Of a stretch of 7,782 bases of DNA, positions 1 through 5,587 are shown piece after piece. The notes below the pieces were generated by a model. That model was not told the DNA's origin. It saw only the letters and a list, made by a program, of their open reading frames with translations, and did no database searches. A program made the position numbers and the translations under genes. Where the stretch lies: contig SBBK01000169.1 in assembly GCA_005240025.1 (NCBI GenBank), forward strand, positions 1 to 7,782. Direction: 5' to 3'. Source of the stretch: an archaeon. GTDB taxonomy: Archaea > Thermoproteota > Nitrososphaeria > Nitrososphaerales > Nitrosopumilaceae. Position 1 is the first letter of the stretch. Each line of letters opens with the position of its first letter.

Positions 1-53
1 AACAGCGACCTTCTGATGCTGATGTGCCGGCTCATCATCTGGACTGCCTTCAT
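1..53 (-). CDS. IS3-family transposase OrfB, N-terminal 17 codons only
   Basis: An ATG at 53-51 overlaps the orfA stop codon in an ATGA arrangement and opens a frame that stays open to the window edge. It reads MKAVQMMSRHISIRRSL, consistent with the start of an IS3-family OrfB, which begins with a short helical segment before the integrase core. The frame is -1 relative to orfA, the standard relation in this family. The catalytic DDE domain would lie beyond the edge, so activity cannot be judged. The call rests mainly on position next to a clear orfA. Confidence 0.7.
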   Translation of the reverse strand, partial: MKAVQMMSRHISIRRSL

Positions 54-340
54 CTTTTGTCTCCTTCCAGCGTTTTTTTAAAAGCGTCATTGGCTATTGT
101 GAGCTCACCAATGATTCGCTTGAGATTGTCGATTTCTCTTTTCATTGACTTGCAGGCATCACCATTTAAGGTGCCATCCAATGATGCCTTGCCGCCGTCG
201 AGGAATCGTTCCCTCCACTGGTAAAATGTCGGCGGACTGACATTGTACTTGCGGCACAGCTCTGCAGCACTGATGCTCGTGTTTAATGATTCTAAAATGA
301 TCCTGGTCTTTTCCTGTGGCGTGAACTTGCTTTTTACCAT
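50..340 (-). CDS. IS3-family transposase OrfA (HTH_Tnp_1 protein)
   Basis: This 96-residue protein is the DNA-binding subunit that recognises the ends of an IS3-family element and works with the OrfB integrase. Residues 5-45 carry the classic OrfA pattern FTPQEKTRIILESL, followed by a helix-turn-helix (ISAAELCRKYNVSPPTFYQWRERF at about 23-46, read across the motif). Residues 66-93 form a leucine-zipper-like coiled coil with hydrophobic residues at I70, L73, I77 and L80, as expected for OrfA dimerisation. The length is normal for the family. The start at 340 is supported by GGGAGGAA seven bases upstream; another ATG at 345 is out of frame and too close to that site. The gene looks intact and overlaps orfB by four bases. 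Confidence 0.93.
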   Translation of the reverse strand: MVKSKFTPQEKTRIILESLNTSISAAELCRKYNVSPPTFYQWRERFLDGGKASLDGTLNGDACKSMKREIDNLKRIIGELTIANDAFKKTLEGDKR

Positions 341-347
341 GGCATGG

Positions 348-355
348 TTCCTCCC
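348..355 (-). promoter_or_regulatory. Strong Shine-Dalgarno site of orfA
   Basis: GGGAGGAA on the minus strand ends seven bases before the orfA ATG. It fixes the start at 340 rather than at the out-of-frame ATG at 345. The other minus-strand genes with promoters in this window appear leaderless and lack such a site, so the insertion sequence brings its own style of translation initiation. Confidence 0.75.
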
Positions 356-399
356 GTAATGTTCAAAAACTGTATGGTATGAAGTGTTCTCATTCTAGA

Positions 400-418
400 G
401 GGGACCGGACTAACACCA
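400..418 (-). repeat. Candidate terminal inverted repeat of the IS3-family element
   Basis: Read inward on the minus strand, the sequence is TGGTGTTAGTCCGGTCCCC. It starts with TG, as IS3-family ends do, and lies about 60 bases upstream of orfA, a usual position. An alternative outer end is the TG at 415. The partner repeat is outside the window, so this rests on position and the TG end alone. Confidence 0.4.
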
Positions 419-648
419 TAGTAGATCAGATATCCTGTTAAGGCCCCCGACTCGACTTTTGGAACCTAAAGTAGGACTGTATAGTCACGAAGTCCATTCG
501 GTTTATCAAGGTAAATTCTTCTCACAAAACTGTCTCACTTTCTTATAGTTTTTGGTGATGGCGAAAGTTATTGCCAGACGGCGTGCTGCTGGAAATTCAG
601 TGTTGCCAACAGTAGCGGCAAACTCGATAATTTTAAAAAAGATTATCT
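419..648. other. Intergenic stretch between the insertion sequence and the surface-protein gene; possible gene remnant
   Basis: No intact gene, tRNA or repeat array is visible here. Minus-strand positions 646-506 hold a 46-codon open frame without an ATG, bounded upstream by TAG at 649-647. It contains IIEFA, GN, AARRLAIT and VRQFCEKNL, which resembles the short helix-turn-helix seen in some transposases and regulators (psq/Brinker type). On the plus strand, 558-662 could encode a 34-residue basic peptide (MAKVIARRRAAGNSVLPT...). The two overlap and at most one is likely to be real. The minus reading looks more like an eroded gene fragment. Positions 419-505 show nothing recognisable. Confidence 0.35.
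631..640 (+). promoter_or_regulatory. TATA box of the surface-protein gene
   Basis: TTTTAAAAAA is the best archaeal TATA-like element upstream of the gene. Transcription would begin about 25 bases downstream, near 660. That lies after the ATG at 649 and just before the ATG at 673, so this box favours 673 as the real start. Confidence 0.5.
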
Positions 649-672
649 ATGGTCAGGATTGAAATTCACTTG

Positions 673-2298
673 ATGAGGCGCAAATTGTTTTTTTTCCTTT
701 TGGCAGGTGTGCTTTTGACACAGTTCTGTGCGCTAACTCCTGCCTTTGGTGATGGCCTTGCGATGGAAAACCTGCCCCCCGCAACCTTTGGAAACAGACA
801 GGCGGCCCTTTTTGTAAAGATAAATCCGCCAATTCTGACTCAGGACACTGTAAGTGATACATATTTGCAGCTCCGGCTGTTTGACGATGTAAGCAAAAAA
901 CCTGTCCCGCACACATCGTTCTTTCTGACAGTTTGGAAGGACGACGAACTTCGATTACGAAACCTGTTTCACGCACATTCTGGCGAAATGACAATAAAGA
1001 TAATCCCAAGCAACATAACTGCAAATGAGGTACAGGTATTTGGAGACGAGCTTCCAGAACTGCCCGCATGGACAGGATACGGGGACAGGGTCGATGTAAA
1101 AGCACCGGTCCTTCTTGATGCAGGACTGTACCACTTTGAGATCAAAATATTTGGAATCGACTATGACAGAAACATCTTTGCAGAGGGCGACATTAAGACA
1201 TTCAACTCGTGGCTAAGCGTTGGCGACATATCAAACCACACGATAACCCATGGCGGCAAATCGTATCCTGTATCAATAATCTCATACTATGATCAAATTG
1301 GAAACTTCAAATTCGATCAGACGAAAAAAACCATCTCCTTTGAAATGCCATTTGACTGGGATCTAAAAAGACTTGAATCTCAGACTATTTTTGTACACCA
1401 GGAGATCCGCGTGCCAAAGGAATTCAAAGAATTCTCTGAGACAATGACATATGATGGAAGTGTAAATGGCTTTCCGGCCGGTGGAAGAATGCTGATACTG
1501 GATCCGTATTCAATCGAGGATACATCCATCGTACACATTTTACTTACAAAAGAAGACATCCTAAACATTGCAGCAAAGTCATCCCAAAAAACAGACAGAA
1601 TGACTTTCGCAGTCACGCCGCTGGCCTCATCCATCACACAAAACACATTCGATATCAAGTTTGACAAAATCAAAGCCAGAATCTCATACGATTCGAAACT
1701 TGGCGCAGGGGACACCATACCACTCGAAATATCGTTTTTTGAACCCGACGGCAAGCTCTTAAAATTTGTCAGGTATGGATTTAGCATTGAGGACAGCTCA
1801 GGCAAGGTTCTGGCTGAAAATGTTGGCACCGACAAACAAAAACCCGGCATACTGTCTACCGAGGGAATCGACGTTCAGGAGATAAAATTCCCCTCTGCCG
1901 GAACTTACAGGCTAAAGCTTCTTGTCCTTAGCCATGGTCTGGAAGAGCTGACTGCATACCAGGGGATAGCAAGTAACTCGTTTACTGTCGGGGCCGGTGG
2001 CCAAAAACCTGCACCCGACGTGCAGTCCCAGTACAGGATTCCATCATGGGTGAAAAACAATGCAAAATGGTGGGCCGACGGGACCATTGGCGACGGCGAC
2101 TTTGTACAGGGCATCCAATATCTCATAAAGCAAGGGATAATGAAAATCCCATCATCACAAAAAAGCCAGGGCGCATCACAAACAATTCCGTCATGGGTTA
2201 AAAACAATGCAAAATGGTGGGCCGACGGGACCATTGGCGACGGCGACTTTGTACAGGGCATCCAATATTTGATTGGACGAGGAATAATCAAAGTTTGA
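673..2298 (+). CDS. Secreted/cell-surface protein with two C-terminal thaumarchaeal repeats
   Basis: From the ATG at 673 this is a 541-residue protein that opens with a textbook signal peptide (MRRKLFFFLLAGVLL, cleaved near TPAFG/D). An in-frame ATG at 649 would add eight residues before the signal and lies upstream of the transcript start predicted from the TATA box, so I prefer 673. The body (about residues 25-440) is beta-rich, with stretches such as DAGLYHFEI, WLSVGD and FDWDL that I associate with a family of large extracellular proteins in ammonia-oxidising archaea. No enzymatic motif is visible. The C-terminus has two copies (456-493 and 505-541) of a Trp-rich unit, IPSWVKNNAKWWADG..., common at the ends of secreted proteins in this group and of unknown function. 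No second membrane anchor is seen. A second secreted-protein gene follows after 13 bases. Confidence 0.85.
   Translation: MRRKLFFFLLAGVLLTQFCALTPAFGDGLAMENLPPATFGNRQAALFVKINPPILTQDTVSDTYLQLRLFDDVSKKPVPHTSFFLTVWKDDELRLRNLFHAHSGEMTIKIIPSNITANEVQVFGDELPELPAWTGYGDRVDVKAPVLLDAGLYHFEIKIFGIDYDRNIFAEGDIKTFNSWLSVGDISNHTITHGGKSYPVSIISYYDQIGNFKFDQTKKTISFEMPFDWDLKRLESQTIFVHQEIRVPKEFKEFSETMTYDGSVNGFPAGGRMLILDPYSIEDTSIVHILLTKEDILNIAAKSSQKTDRMTFAVTPLASSITQNTFDIKFDKIKARISYDSKLGAGDTIPLEISFFEPDGKLLKFVRYGFSIEDSSGKVLAENVGTDKQKPGILSTEGIDVQEIKFPSAGTYRLKLLVLSHGLEELTAYQGIASNSFTVGAGGQKPAPDVQSQYRIPSWVKNNAKWWADGTIGDGDFVQGIQYLIKQGIMKIPSSQKSQGASQTIPSWVKNNAKWWADGTIGDGDFVQGIQYLIGRGIIKV
2038..2295 (+). repeat. Tandem repeat encoding the Trp-rich C-terminal unit (2 copies, 147-base period)
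   Basis: Copy one spans 2038-2151 and copy two 2185-2295. Positions 2053-2121 and 2200-2268 are identical over 69 bases. Flanking codons differ silently (CCA/CCG, GTG/GTT), and the sequence diverges after QY. The spacer encodes a Ser/Gln-rich linker (about SSQKSQGASQT). The unit is in frame and keeps the aromatic cluster W-x6-WW and the acidic turn DGTIGDGDF in both copies. Confidence 0.95.
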
Positions 2299-2311
2299 AG
2301 ATGAAACTGCA

Positions 2312-3091
2312 TTGAATCCGGCTTTCAAAATTTCAAGCACCCTGTTGGCCTTGGCACTCTTGTACAACATACCGAACCCGGTAACGGCGCAGGAGACAAC
2401 AACATCGGATATTGTCTACACCGCAAAATTCGTCTGCGGTTCAATTTCAGATAACACGGGACCACTAAGGCCTGGCCACTATGACACCTCGATAGGAATT
2501 CTTAACAAGAAAAACTATGAAATTGGAATGACGTGGAACGCGGTAAGCAACGACAACGCCGCATCCAACACAGTTTTTAGGAAGCTGGGGGCCGAGAAAG
2601 CCTTTGGAATCCACTGCAATGACATCAAGGCGTTGCTTGGCATGGACACAACCCGCATGGTCGAAGGATTTGTCCTGGTACGAATTCCAACCTCTTCGCT
2701 GCGTGGTTTTGACAACGAGCAGATTGTTCTGGACTCAGATGACATCAGCATACTTGATGTACAGGTATTTTATACTGCAAATGCTCTGGAAACGCTTCCG
2801 CGCGAAGTGGCGCACGAAAAGATCTCATTTTACATAATCCAGGACGGAACGGGAAAGATACCCAAATCGTCATTCAGGAAACTGCTCGATGTCTCAGTAC
2901 CTTCCACCTTGAATGAAATCACCGATACCGAGCAGAAAGTAAAATCGATTGTCGCATCAAAGTTCGGGCTGGATAAAGACGATCTGGGGAAACTTCGGAT
3001 CAGGGTAAAAAGCATCTCTGTTGGAGTCGGGGCGATGCTTGATGATCACGCAGTTTCGCTGCACGTAGTTACGCCGTATCGCGGCTCCTGA
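2312..3091 (+). CDS. Secreted protein of unknown function, AKFVCG...PGHY domain
   Basis: The product is 259 residues. It starts with a hydrophobic signal (about residues 7-20, STLLALALLY) and a likely cleavage after NPVTA. The mature part reads VYTAKFVCGSI...RPGHYDTSIGILNKKN, then GIHCNDI, VEGFVLV, LDVQVFYTA. This matches a pattern I know from uncharacterised secreted proteins in bacteria and archaea (AKFVCG, PGxYxTxINVxN, IDCxDI, GFVxI, LDVxAVYTA). Two cysteines, one in KFVCG and one in GIHCND, could form a disulfide. The C-terminal 80 residues look like a separate, mostly helical region. The start is inferred: TTG at 2312 is the only in-frame start that keeps the signal peptide, with a weak AGATGA site before it. 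The short spacing suggests co-transcription with the preceding surface-protein gene. Confidence 0.8.
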   Translation: MNPAFKISSTLLALALLYNIPNPVTAQETTTSDIVYTAKFVCGSISDNTGPLRPGHYDTSIGILNKKNYEIGMTWNAVSNDNAASNTVFRKLGAEKAFGIHCNDIKALLGMDTTRMVEGFVLVRIPTSSLRGFDNEQIVLDSDDISILDVQVFYTANALETLPREVAHEKISFYIIQDGTGKIPKSSFRKLLDVSVPSTLNEITDTEQKVKSIVASKFGLDKDDLGKLRIRVKSISVGVGAMLDDHAVSLHVVTPYRGS

Positions 3092-3108
3092 CATCCTGTC
3101 TTCTGCCG

Positions 3109-3468
3109 TCAAAATGTAATGTATTCCAGCGCCGTTGCATCAGAGATGAGTGAAAAATGCTTTGTATTTACAACATAGCCATTTTTGATGTCGTTGACAG
3201 AGACCCATCTGTTTGTTGATGTGTAATGACTTCGCTCCTGTAATTCTTTTTCCAGTGACTCTATGTCGAACTCTCCTTCTTCTATTTGCTGGGTTTTCAG
3301 GTGCTTTATTGTTACAAGAATCTTGTTTACCTTTACGCGGTCGCCAAACTTCCATTGGGCCGGCGGATGTTCGTCCGAGACCTCGAGTATCTTTACCTTC
3401 ATCTCCTTGTCCCCAAAGATGTTGTGACTTACAAGCATCCTTTCGTCTATAAACTGCTCAAAGCTCAT
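3109..3468 (-). CDS. Small soluble protein of unknown function
   Basis: I do not recognise this 119-residue protein. It has no signal peptide, membrane segment or cysteine pair. The composition is mixed charged and hydrophobic, with likely beta strands in MKVKILEVSDE and VKVNKILVTIKH and a helix in FDIESLEKELQERS, as in a small alpha/beta fold. The N-terminus MSFEQFIDERMLVSHN is a plausible cytoplasmic start. The ATG at 3468 is 25 bases from a good TATA box, which suggests a leaderless single-gene transcript. It converges with the secreted-protein gene, the two stops being separated by 17 bases. It lies 32 bases downstream of the resolvase gene and may also be read through from it. The low-complexity-free sequence and dedicated promoter argue for a real gene. 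Confidence 0.7.
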   Translation of the reverse strand: MSFEQFIDERMLVSHNIFGDKEMKVKILEVSDEHPPAQWKFGDRVKVNKILVTIKHLKTQQIEEGEFDIESLEKELQERSHYTSTNRWVSVNDIKNGYVVNTKHFSLISDATALEYITF

Positions 3469-3488
3469 ATCTATACTATCTTGAGAGG

Positions 3489-3497
3489 ATAATTAAA
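3489..3497 (-). promoter_or_regulatory. TATA box of the 119-residue protein gene
   Basis: TTTAATTAT on the minus strand is centred 25 bases before the ATG at 3468. This is the archaeal TATA-to-start spacing and implies transcription starting at or next to the start codon. No Shine-Dalgarno site lies between them. Confidence 0.6.
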
Positions 3498-3500
3498 GAG

Positions 3501-4088
3501 TTATTCCACAATTCGTTCGAATTCTGCGCGGGTTTTCGCATTTCGGCTCACAAACGGCATTTTATAGTCAGCAAGCATTAACGGCTGTCTTTTTCCATCT
3601 ATGACGGAGTGCGTACTTCCGTCGTAATTACACGCAAAATCTGAGATTGTGTTCTCCTTGTTCCACACCTTGTAGAACTCGCGCAGCTGACGGCTCTCGT
3701 ATTGCCCAAGGCCAATCCTCTGCTTTGAAAGGAATTTGAAGGCAAAAACGACCTTCCTTGTATGGTACAACTCAAAAGTGTCTGTCCACCTTAGGCATCG
3801 TAAAATCTGGTCAAATGGAACAACAAGCGAGTTTGTGGTGCCGGATTTGGCCTCGATTGTAAGTACGGTGCTGTTTTTGGTGCTTACTGCCAAGATGTCT
3901 GGCAGCGCAACACTCGGAGATCCTAGCCTAAATGCCTTCCAGTCTTGGAGGGCATTAAAACGTTTTACAACCGTGTCCTCCCAGTGATACCCGCGTTGCC
4001 GTCGCGTCCTTGCGATTTTTTTATTGTCTTTTTTTGGGAGGGGTTTTTTGATCGGTTCTGTTAGTGCCTGAATTGTTTTTGCCAACAC
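3501..4088 (-). CDS. Hjc-like Holliday junction resolvase (PD-(D/E)XK nuclease), extended
   Basis: The core (residues 27-115) follows the archaeal Hjc pattern: a basic start (RTRRQRG), Glu37 in GYHWED, a Ser-rich turn before Pro63-Asp64 (LGSPSVALPDILAV), and Glu79-x-Lys81 in TIEAKSG. These are the metal-binding and catalytic residues of the nuclease fold that resolves four-way DNA junctions in recombination and fork repair. FDQILRCLRW then matches the helix after the core. At 195 residues it is longer than usual Hjc proteins (about 120-140), with a Lys-rich N-terminal 25 residues and a C-terminal extension of about 70 that I do not recognise. The start is GTG at 4088, 25 bases from a TATA box; the ATG at 4090 is out of frame. 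A related endonuclease role cannot be excluded. Confidence 0.8.
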   Translation of the reverse strand: MLAKTIQALTEPIKKPLPKKDNKKIARTRRQRGYHWEDTVVKRFNALQDWKAFRLGSPSVALPDILAVSTKNSTVLTIEAKSGTTNSLVVPFDQILRCLRWTDTFELYHTRKVVFAFKFLSKQRIGLGQYESRQLREFYKVWNKENTISDFACNYDGSTHSVIDGKRQPLMLADYKMPFVSRNAKTRAEFERIVE

Positions 4089-4108
4089 ATACCAGATGTG
4101 CCCTCTGG

Positions 4109-4118
4109 TTATAGTAAA
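4109..4118 (-). promoter_or_regulatory. TATA box of the resolvase gene
   Basis: TTTACTATAA on the minus strand is centred about 25 bases from the GTG at 4088, again pointing to a leaderless transcript. The element lies in the 63-base gap after the DUF35 gene, so the resolvase need not depend on the upstream operon. It is also overlapped by the inverted repeat at 4117-4144. Confidence 0.55.
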
Positions 4119-4151
4119 CTTGGTTATTATGTAATACCCAAGTTGTCTTGG
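4117..4151. repeat. Overlapping inverted repeats after the DUF35 stop codon
   Basis: AACTTGG (4117-4123) and CCAAGTT (4138-4144) are perfect 7-base arms around a 14-base AT-rich loop. CCAAG (4138-4142) can alternatively pair with CTTGG (4147-4151) around a 4-base loop. The structure directly follows the DUF35 stop and touches the resolvase TATA box. It could be an RNA 3' structure or a binding site, but the arms are short and chance is possible. Confidence 0.35.
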
Positions 4152-4484
4152 TTAGTTGACCTCTGGCACCACAGAAAACTCGAACCTCGGGGATTTATCA
4201 AAACCGCAGTTGGCCAGTTGGATGTTCTGACCTATCGTCGGCTCCACATCCTCTATGAGTACGCCCATTATCTTGACGGCTCTCTCAAATTCTACTATGC
4301 AGAATTTTCTGCCGTCTTTTTGTGAGTGCTCAAGCAAGGTGCCTGGCTGCTTTAGGTCTCGCCACAAAAGACTGCCAAAACACCCGCTACAAAAATCGTT
4401 TGGAGGCCATGCTATTTTTTGGCATTTGGAGCATTGGCCAACTACGAATCTGCCTTTTTTTAGGCCGGTCTCAAAAACACTCAC
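4152..4484 (-). CDS. DUF35 zinc-ribbon/OB-fold protein, partner of the thiolase
   Basis: This 110-residue protein has the two-part structure of the DUF35 family: an N-terminal rubredoxin-like zinc ribbon with Cys18-x2-Cys21 and Cys32-x2-Cys35 (WPPNDFC between the knuckles), then a small OB fold (from about residue 47, PGTLLEHS... to FSVVPEVN). In archaea such proteins bind thiolases and can hold acyl-CoA; in methanogens one bridges acetoacetyl-CoA thiolase and HMG-CoA synthase. Here the ATG overlaps the thiolase stop in ATGA, so the two are translationally coupled and very probably form a complex. All four zinc ligands are present and the length is normal. Its stop is followed by a short inverted repeat and a new promoter, so it is probably the last gene of the operon. 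Confidence 0.9.
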   Translation of the reverse strand: MSVFETGLKKGRFVVGQCSKCQKIAWPPNDFCSGCFGSLLWRDLKQPGTLLEHSQKDGRKFCIVEFERAVKIMGVLIEDVEPTIGQNIQLANCGFDKSPRFEFSVVPEVN

Positions 4485-5587
4485 GGGTTCATCACCAGGA
4501 CACTTGATGATGTTGCAGCAGCAGACATGTTGTGTACCAGGCCAATCCCTGCGCTGTTCACCTGCCTTCGTAAGGCCCCGCCCTCAAGCTGGCACGCAAT
4601 TTCTGCAATCTGGGCAATCCCCGTGGCACCCAGTGGGTGTCCGGACCCAATGAGACCTCCCCGCGGATTTATTTTTCTGCTGCCTGTATTGTATAGATCT
4701 ATTGCATAGTTTGCGGCCTTGCCGGCAGGGACGATTCCAAGCCCTTCTAAAATCATCAATTCGCAAATGGTAAATGCGTCGTGAACTTCGGCCACATCTA
4801 TCTGGGCGGGTTCTATCCCTGCCATTCTGTATGCCTGCTCGGCGGCATCGACAGTAGACTGGATTGAGGTTAGATCATTTTTTGTAAAACTCGCTGAGGT
4901 CGTTTTCTGCCCGACGCCGCTAATCCACACTGGAGTATCGCTGAACTTTTTTGCCTCTCTTTCTGATGCCAGGAGAACTGCCGCACTGCCGGCGCACGGT
5001 CTCGAACAATCAAGCAGCCTAAGATCATCGGTTACCTTTTTTGAATTCATCACATCGTTTATGGAAAACTCCTTTGGTTGGTAGGCATTTGGGTTGTCTT
5101 TTGCATTTTTGTGGTTTTTTGCAGAGACGTATGCTAGCTGCTCGTCTGTCGTACCGAATTTTCTTTTATGTGCCTTGGCAAACATGGATGCCCAAAATAT
5201 GGGGTGCTTTAGCTCACCACGCGACACATCCCACTCCAATACCTGCCCTGGACTGTCAAGTCTTTCTGCACCAACCACCAGGGCAACGTCTGCAAGACCT
5301 GCCTGTATGTATGAATATGCCGAAATCACCGCGTTTGCGCCAGAGTTGCACAGGCTTTCAACACTGTGCGAGATTTTCGGTGAAATCCCGGTCAGTTCGG
5401 AAACTATGGCCGACAGATATTTTTTGTTGTCGTTGGTGGATACCAAAACCACGTCAACATCGTTTTGTGACAAATTCCGTGTGTTCTCAAAAATTGGTCT
5501 TGCTGCAGAAACAAGCAAACCTTCTACCGGAATATCCTCTAGCGAGAATTTTGTTGTGGAATGAGATACGACTGCTACCCTGTTCAT
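4481..5587 (-). CDS. Thiolase, SCP2/SCP-x (acetyl-CoA acetyltransferase-like) type
   Basis: The 368-residue protein carries the thiolase active site: nucleophile Cys80 in VESLCNSGANAV, His269 in EVHDAFTICE, and His317 in GSGHPLGATG. The ending GIGLVHNMSAAA is typical of the SCP2-type archaeal/bacterial subgroup, which lacks the separate C-terminal Cys motif of classical thiolases. It should catalyse reversible thiolytic cleavage or condensation of 3-ketoacyl-CoA in the cytoplasm. Candidate substrates are acetoacetyl-CoA, as in the mevalonate pathway or the final step of the hydroxypropionate/hydroxybutyrate carbon-fixation cycle of these archaea, or a longer acyl-CoA; sequence alone does not decide. 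The start at 5587 overlaps the oxidoreductase stop by four bases and its own stop overlaps the DUF35 start, both ATGA. No HMG-CoA synthase gene is adjacent in this window. Confidence 0.92.
   Translation of the reverse strand: MNRVAVVSHSTTKFSLEDIPVEGLLVSAARPIFENTRNLSQNDVDVVLVSTNDNKKYLSAIVSELTGISPKISHSVESLCNSGANAVISAYSYIQAGLADVALVVGAERLDSPGQVLEWDVSRGELKHPIFWASMFAKAHKRKFGTTDEQLAYVSAKNHKNAKDNPNAYQPKEFSINDVMNSKKVTDDLRLLDCSRPCAGSAAVLLASEREAKKFSDTPVWISGVGQKTTSASFTKNDLTSIQSTVDAAEQAYRMAGIEPAQIDVAEVHDAFTICELMILEGLGIVPAGKAANYAIDLYNTGSRKINPRGGLIGSGHPLGATGIAQIAEIACQLEGGALRRQVNSAGIGLVHNMSAAATSSSVLVMNP

Larger units (their letters stand above)
1..418 (-). mobile_element. IS3-family insertion sequence, partial (orfA end; cut by window edge)
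   Basis: The minus strand carries orfA and the beginning of orfB in the order and -1 frame relation usual for IS3-family elements. A candidate terminal sequence lies upstream of orfA near 400-418. The rest of orfB, with its DDE integrase core, and the other end lie left of the window, so the target duplication and the intactness of the element cannot be judged. The outer limit at 418 is inferred from a TG...CA style end and could be wrong by several bases. Confidence 0.8.

Noticed and set aside
420..510. Possible tRNA or other structured RNA next to the insertion sequence (GGTTCC and GC-rich segment)
   Set aside because: No acceptor stem, anticodon arm or standard TPsiC sequence could be assembled on either strand.
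653..1105. Minus-strand 150-codon open frame
   Set aside because: It is antisense to the surface-protein gene, with an Arg/Leu/Cys-rich composition typical of shadow frames.
2038..2295. CRISPR-like or regulatory repeat
   Set aside because: There are only two copies, in frame and inside a coding region, so they are protein repeats rather than an array.
1905..2312. Minus-strand 135-codon frame containing an internal repeat
   Set aside because: The repeat is only the antisense reading of the duplicated C-terminal unit of the surface protein.
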